DNA of 64,000 nucleotides from Allacma fusca (lineage: Eukaryota > Arthropoda > Collembola > Symphypleona > Sminthuridae). Position numbers and translations under genes: made by a program. Where the stretch lies: contig OX359247.1 of assembly GCA_947179485.1 (NCBI GenBank), forward strand, positions 28,682,801-28,746,800, in the 5' to 3' direction. The notes beneath the pieces were generated by a model that was not told the DNA's origin, made no database searches, and saw only the letters and a program-made list of their open reading frames with translations. Shown here one piece after another: positions 59,471 through 64,000 of the stretch (its first letter is position 1; each line of letters starts with the position of its first letter).

Positions 59471-60660
59471 GTTCTCAAAACGAAAACATACGCAGGGAAG
59501 TTGATTTGGTAGTTGGCAGAGTGGTTGTGTTGCTGCTGTTTGGTCTCGGAAATAGTGAAAGTGTGTTGGTTTTCGCAGACTCACACCTTTTGTGTAAGAT
59601 TTTCTTGGATTATGTTTTAGCATCGAGGAAAGTAGGTTGAAAGGTAGGAGTCCTCCAGAATTCAGTACTGTGGATTAAATTCGGCGTGAGAGTAAAGTTG
59701 TGTAGACGCTTTGGTCCTCCAGCCCTTGGGTTTAGTCTAGTATGGTGTCTCTCTGAAGCCCATGGAATATTCATGGACGCTGATTTGACAGCCGAGCCGC
59801 TTTTCCAATATACTGTGTAAGCCCTTTACATTGGCGACATTTCTAGGGAATCCTTCCCTCTCTATACACATATGTCTCCACCGGCTAGACTTTGGCACCG
59901 TCTCTATTGTCCATCCAATCGATTTCCTTGATAACGTTGAGGCACACTAATCGAAGTAAATTGCTAGTATATCTTATAGTACCAAATAGATAGATACCCC
60001 TGAAAGACTCTAGTTATTGACGATAGGTTCTCCAATGGGAATTACTTTCCAGATAGCTACTGTCTGTATATCTATATCTACGTACATATATCTACTCATA
60101 TATTCCTCCATTACTATATATTCTATGTCTCTGTCGTGACGGAGCATTTTCTACCCCAATCCACATGCTAGGCCAAGTGTAGAGTTTTTATATACCTGTT
60201 TATAAGTCGGGATGGTTTTGTGTGATAGGAACTCTCGAGCACTTGATATTTTGGAGAGATCCAATAATTAACATATTGCTGTGTGTAAGTTCAGAAAGGA
60301 GCAGGAGGAGTTGATCCGTGAACCGGGAGAGCATCGGATGAGAATTTCTCAGAGATGAGCTCATTGCGCATCTTTTCTCGGGAAAAGTAACCGCCTCACG
60401 GTGTGCAGAAATGTCTGTATTGTCTGCAGTACGTGTGCGTGTATTTTCGTAGTGCTCATCTCTCCGTGTTTTCTACGGACGTACGTATGTACGTACGTTC
60501 GATGGGGAAACAAGAACCGAGGGAAGTTACATTGGGCTCCGAATCCAAATTATTTCTATCTGAGTGCCAAAAGTATTTCTGATTCTCACTACTTTTTTTT
60601 AGCTTCCCTTCTCCCCATGTATTAAAAATAGTTATTTACAAAATTCCCTTTAGATTTTAG

Positions 60661-60912
60661 CTCCTTTCAAATCTCCAAGTATGTAGGTTGTATGGTCTAT
60701 GTGAGGATAATCTACACGCAGGTGTAATCCCATCCATGCTCAAGGCTGATATTGTAATTAGAAGGGAGTTCCATATTGATGTAAAAACAGACCATTTAAT
60801 ACTTTCTCGTTTCGTGTGGTACTTTTCATGTAACCCAATTACGGAGAAACAAGGGAGCACTCATGTTTGCCACAACTTTAAGTGTGTTTGCATAATAATG
60901 TTTGGGGATTAG
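60661..60912 (+). CDS. Candidate exon with 83-codon frame, weak
   Basis: Acceptor TTTAGATTTTAG opens a phase-0 frame of 83 codons to TAG 60910-60912, including MLKADIVIRREFHIDVKTDH and several cysteines near the end. Its length in AT-rich DNA makes it one of the better + strand candidates; it would follow 59015 in phase. No homology recognised. Confidence 0.3.
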   Translation, partial: LLSNLQVCRLYGLCEDNLHAGVIPSMLKADIVIRREFHIDVKTDHLILSRFVWYFSCNPITEKQGSTHVCHNFKCVCIIMFGD

Positions 60913-61450
60913 GTGTAGTTGTGTAACCTTTTAATTATACACTATGTCTTCCCTTGTGTTTCTCTATATGTATATCTATGCATGGACAGCTGTATTTTCT
61001 CAGTTATTTTTTAAGCTCTCTGGGTATTGTTCCTGGTATATGCTCTACAACATATTCCTGTATACACTAATTAGTCGGAACAGTACTACTGGTTCGGGTC
61101 CAGACAAGTATCTGTTTATGAATTTACTTGTACAGTATAGTTCGTTAGGCATGTCTACATATATATAATTATATTTGCATTTCCTCCTTAGATGTCATAT
61201 ATCGGTTCGAGGTGGGGCATAATACAGTTTCAAGCTTTTGCAAACCCCATAAGTTAGTGGGGTTGTGCACGGGAACAAAATGGGGAAGTATTGATTAAAT
61301 AATCTTGCTTTGATGATAAAATCATGTGACTTGATGTGATGGAAATAACATCACGGTAATAATTAATTATATAGCTCCCAGCTACCCGTATCTACTATAT
61401 ATGCTTTTGCAACTACATTTTGCTGGTAGCACTCGGGCTTAGTTAGTTAG

Positions 61451-61460
61451 TGTGTGTGTA

Positions 61461-61494
<34 letters not shown>

Positions 61495-61503
61495 TGTGTG
61501 TGT
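61451..61503. repeat. Compound (TG)n(GA)n(TG)n microsatellite
   Basis: GT run, then twelve AG units (61471-61494), then a GT run. Confidence 0.9.
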
Positions 61504-61585
61504 CTGACTAATAATTGCAAACGTGGGCATGTGTGAGGAAAAGATTAAAGGCTGGCAAAAATTAGGAAGCAAACGGGAAAGAGTG

Positions 61586-61609
61586 GGAGAGAGAGAGAGA
61601 GAGAGAGAG
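61586..61609. repeat. (GA)n microsatellite
   Basis: About twelve GA units. Confidence 0.9.
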
Positions 61610-63146
61610 GGATTCGAGATGCTCAAAAGAAATTGTATTTCTCATTGAAAACACGACGTTATCCACTTTGTAAATGCGGGGTTTGGTTCGTCCGCGGAAA
61701 TTAATGCTGAGGCACTCGTGGGGGACAGGAATGGCATAGTTCTCCTGGAAACCAGCGTATGTATCTGTATGGGTAATTAAATTATGTCGGGAAAGTTGAG
61801 GGTTAGACGTCAGACTTGTATTCTCCTTGTTGATTCTTTCTATTGAAGAATCTTTTGCGAGCACATTTGGAAATTAAATTATCGTTGTTTCTCATTCCAA
61901 GCCATGGTATTTGATATTGTTTCTGCATGAAACTGGTAAACGAGGGACAGAGTCATAAATACAGCTTCATGTAGAGGAAACTTGCTTATTTCATTATTAG
62001 TTCATAATTTATGCCTCAATAGGAAATTATGGAAATTAAATTAAATGTATTCGCTAATTCCTTCACTGACTGAGATACATTCCATGTGGCACACAAAACA
62101 CACACACACGACTGTAGAGAGGAAGGCCGCGTGAGGCTCACGTACATGATAAGGAGCTCCTGCATGCATTCATGTATATAATTTCCACTAGTCTAGACTG
62201 GACTTGCATAAGAGAGGTTAACTCACGTTACTTGTAATATATTTATATGTAAAAAGTGTAGCACTCTTGAGACTTTGAGGTCTGCGGCGGCTACATGAGA
62301 TGCGAGTATTTAAAGATATTGAAATAGTTTTGGAACTAGAGTGTTAACACAAATTTCATGATCCCTTCCATGATCACCCATGTGCTCTACGATGAATGGT
62401 AGCTCAGCTCCCTGGAATAACCATGAAGGGAAAACATGATAGGGGATGCCTTATCAAAATTGTATTTACAATAGGCATTAAAAGTTAACTTTCAGTGTAA
62501 TTTAAATGTTCAGCCTGGGTTTTAGTGGTTGTACAAGTTGTACAAGTGATCCATATTTTTACAATGAGGCTAGAACTGCACATAAATGAGGGAATAATGT
62601 TAGCGTCAGAGCGTTAATTGCATGCATGTTGATCCTATTGTATTATTGCATGGGGGCTCCGTAGATGTGTGCGTACATACGAGCGTTCTCATGAGTGTGT
62701 GATTTCAAGACACGGTCGTTGTAATGTGAGATGTTCAGATATGGAATATTTATGATCATGGCAAACAGAGGAGACATGCTCAAGAATGGTTCGTGATGCC
62801 ATGTCGGCTAGGAATGTGTTGTCTACTTTTTGCAAATATTCCGTGCATAATCCCGAATTAACATTACCGTCATTATCATTCCCCGTTCAGCTTTCCCGAG
62901 CTACTATGGGAGTTTCAACGCTCCACACACTTCATATAGATACACAACACCACAACTAATACTAATAAATAACCGGCTACCATGCTTGGTTCCTCCAATC
63001 ATTCAAATTTATTAAATTGCAAACGTGTTCAAACCACTCCAGTTCTCTCTTGATAGGGGAACAAATCAATGAGTATATGGTTTACGGAAGGTTACACATC
63101 CAAGATAATTTCCATTCCTTGTATATTCTCGACTATTAGCACTTAG

Positions 63147-63219
63147 CACTAATTCACTAGTAGTTGTAGTAGTATCAGATACTTGAAGCACTAATTCAGT
63201 AGTTGTATCAGATACTTGA
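63147..63219. repeat. Imperfect tandem duplication, about 32-40 bp unit
   Basis: CACTAATTCA, TAGTAGTTGTA and ATCAGATACTTGA occur twice in the same order; the first copy carries an expanded (AGT)n part. On the minus strand this yields a repeated VSDTTTxxELVL-like peptide, which is probably incidental. Confidence 0.8.
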
Positions 63220-63342
63220 CCCGAGCTTTGCTCAAGGTTTTGTCTGTAGCCCACTCAAAAGTACAATTACACTGTTATGTAATTGCCTATTTGTACATTG
63301 ATATCCGTATATTTTGATGCTCCCCATATTCACATCTTGAAG

Positions 63343-63444
63343 GTAATTAGAGCACTTGGAGAAGTTGCAAAACAAAAATGTGAAACCATCTCAAATAACG
63401 AATTAGTTATGGCTTCCAGTTTCTATAGTACATGTTATGTAGAG
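63343..63444 (+). CDS. Candidate 102-base exon, weak
   Basis: After AG at 63342 the phase-0 frame VIRALGEVAKQKCETISNNE continues to donor AGAG|GTATGT, 34 codons, phase 0 out. The acceptor is moderate. The peptide looks coding-like, but no family was recognised. Confidence 0.28.
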
Positions 63445-64000
63445 GTATGTGTGTTTATCAGCACGCCTACATATACATGCTCACATGTAAATTGTAAATC
63501 TATCCTAACTAACTAAGGTTGATTAGCTGGAGTAAATGAATTTGAAGGGGGAATCAATGCATACATAGCCGGCAGGAGATGTGAAAATGACAGTTTTATG
63601 ATGACGTTGAAAGTTATCAGAATATGGCCTTTGGCTGGGATCTGGTGACAACAGACGGATTCCAGCCAGTAAAGTCCCTATATTTTTCTCTAAGCTTCAG
63701 CTCAGATAAGAACGGTCATGAGAACTTGACGAATTACCCTCAGCCGTGCAAATTTTAAAAATGTATACATACATGGTCCTATCAAATACTTAAAACCAAC
63801 GCATTGTGATATACTGGGTTCCATTCAAATGAACCAAATCCATCACTCTTATTCACCGCTCTTTCACAACAAGAGACCCAAGTTGCATATCCGTTTTATA
63901 TGACCTGATATATGGGGTAATCCATGGTAGCGATACTAGTAACTCACAAAATTGGGCTTACAGTTGATGAATGTGTGCAAATATTATACACGCACTGAAT

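Noticed and set aside
1..64000. CRISPR arrays, tRNA or rRNA genes, bacterial-style operons
   Set aside because: No regularly spaced direct repeats, no tRNA box pairs and no rRNA-like sequence noticed; the gene structure is eukaryotic.

Overview
This is eukaryotic DNA and looks like an arthropod genome. It is AT-rich, has spliced genes with GT-AG introns, and carries many (GA/CT)n microsatellites and repeated TACATATGTA-type words. There are no operons, no ribosome-binding-site logic, no tRNA or rRNA and no CRISPR array. The density of GA/CT repeats and the gene content fit a crustacean such as a copepod, but the species is an inference. Coding sequence is sparse and most of the window is intron or intergenic.

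Left part (about 0.9-12.1 kb, + strand): a well supported gene for a SMOC-family secreted modular calcium-binding protein (SPARC-related; Drosophila magu/pentagone is the insect member). I resolve ten coding exons from 7074 to 12101 with matching intron phases, giving about 525 residues in the order signal peptide, thyroglobulin type-1 (TY1), EC/EF-hand module, short tail, TY2, second EC/EF-hand module, matching tail. Two features stand out. The signal-peptide exon exists twice (981-1088 and 7074-7181), including its leader and splice donor, which implies alternative first exons. The TY-EC-tail unit is repeated inside the protein. No Kazal/follistatin exon was found.

15.6-16.8 kb (- strand): a four-exon gene for a 228-residue protein with an N-terminal MGCGSS myristoylation motif and a stathmin-like segment, most like STMND1. 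It converges tail-to-tail on SMOC. C-over-G skew on the + strand up to about 19.5 kb suggests that its 5' untranslated part extends well to the right.

23-64 kb: base skew flips (G far above C on the + strand by 24.3 kb) next to a CGGG-rich patch. A + strand gene starts there with small phase-0 exons (23493-23519, 25779-25862, 26143-26172), which as read give a 46-residue charged protein. A separate two-exon gene at 33702-33978 would encode a 55-residue secreted peptide. Further right there are only weakly supported exon candidates on the + strand (28.0, 32.0, 40.6, 55.5, 56.2, 59.0, 60.7 and 63.3 kb), some of which join in phase, and a minus-strand candidate with a membrane segment at 54.5-55.2 kb. 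The rest holds microsatellites, a 43-bp near-perfect palindrome at 19.85 kb, and possible remnants of Tc1-like and pogo/Tigger-like transposon ends.

All exon models were made by eye from splice signals, phase and family patterns. RNA-seq and protein searches would be needed to confirm every model except the core of SMOC.
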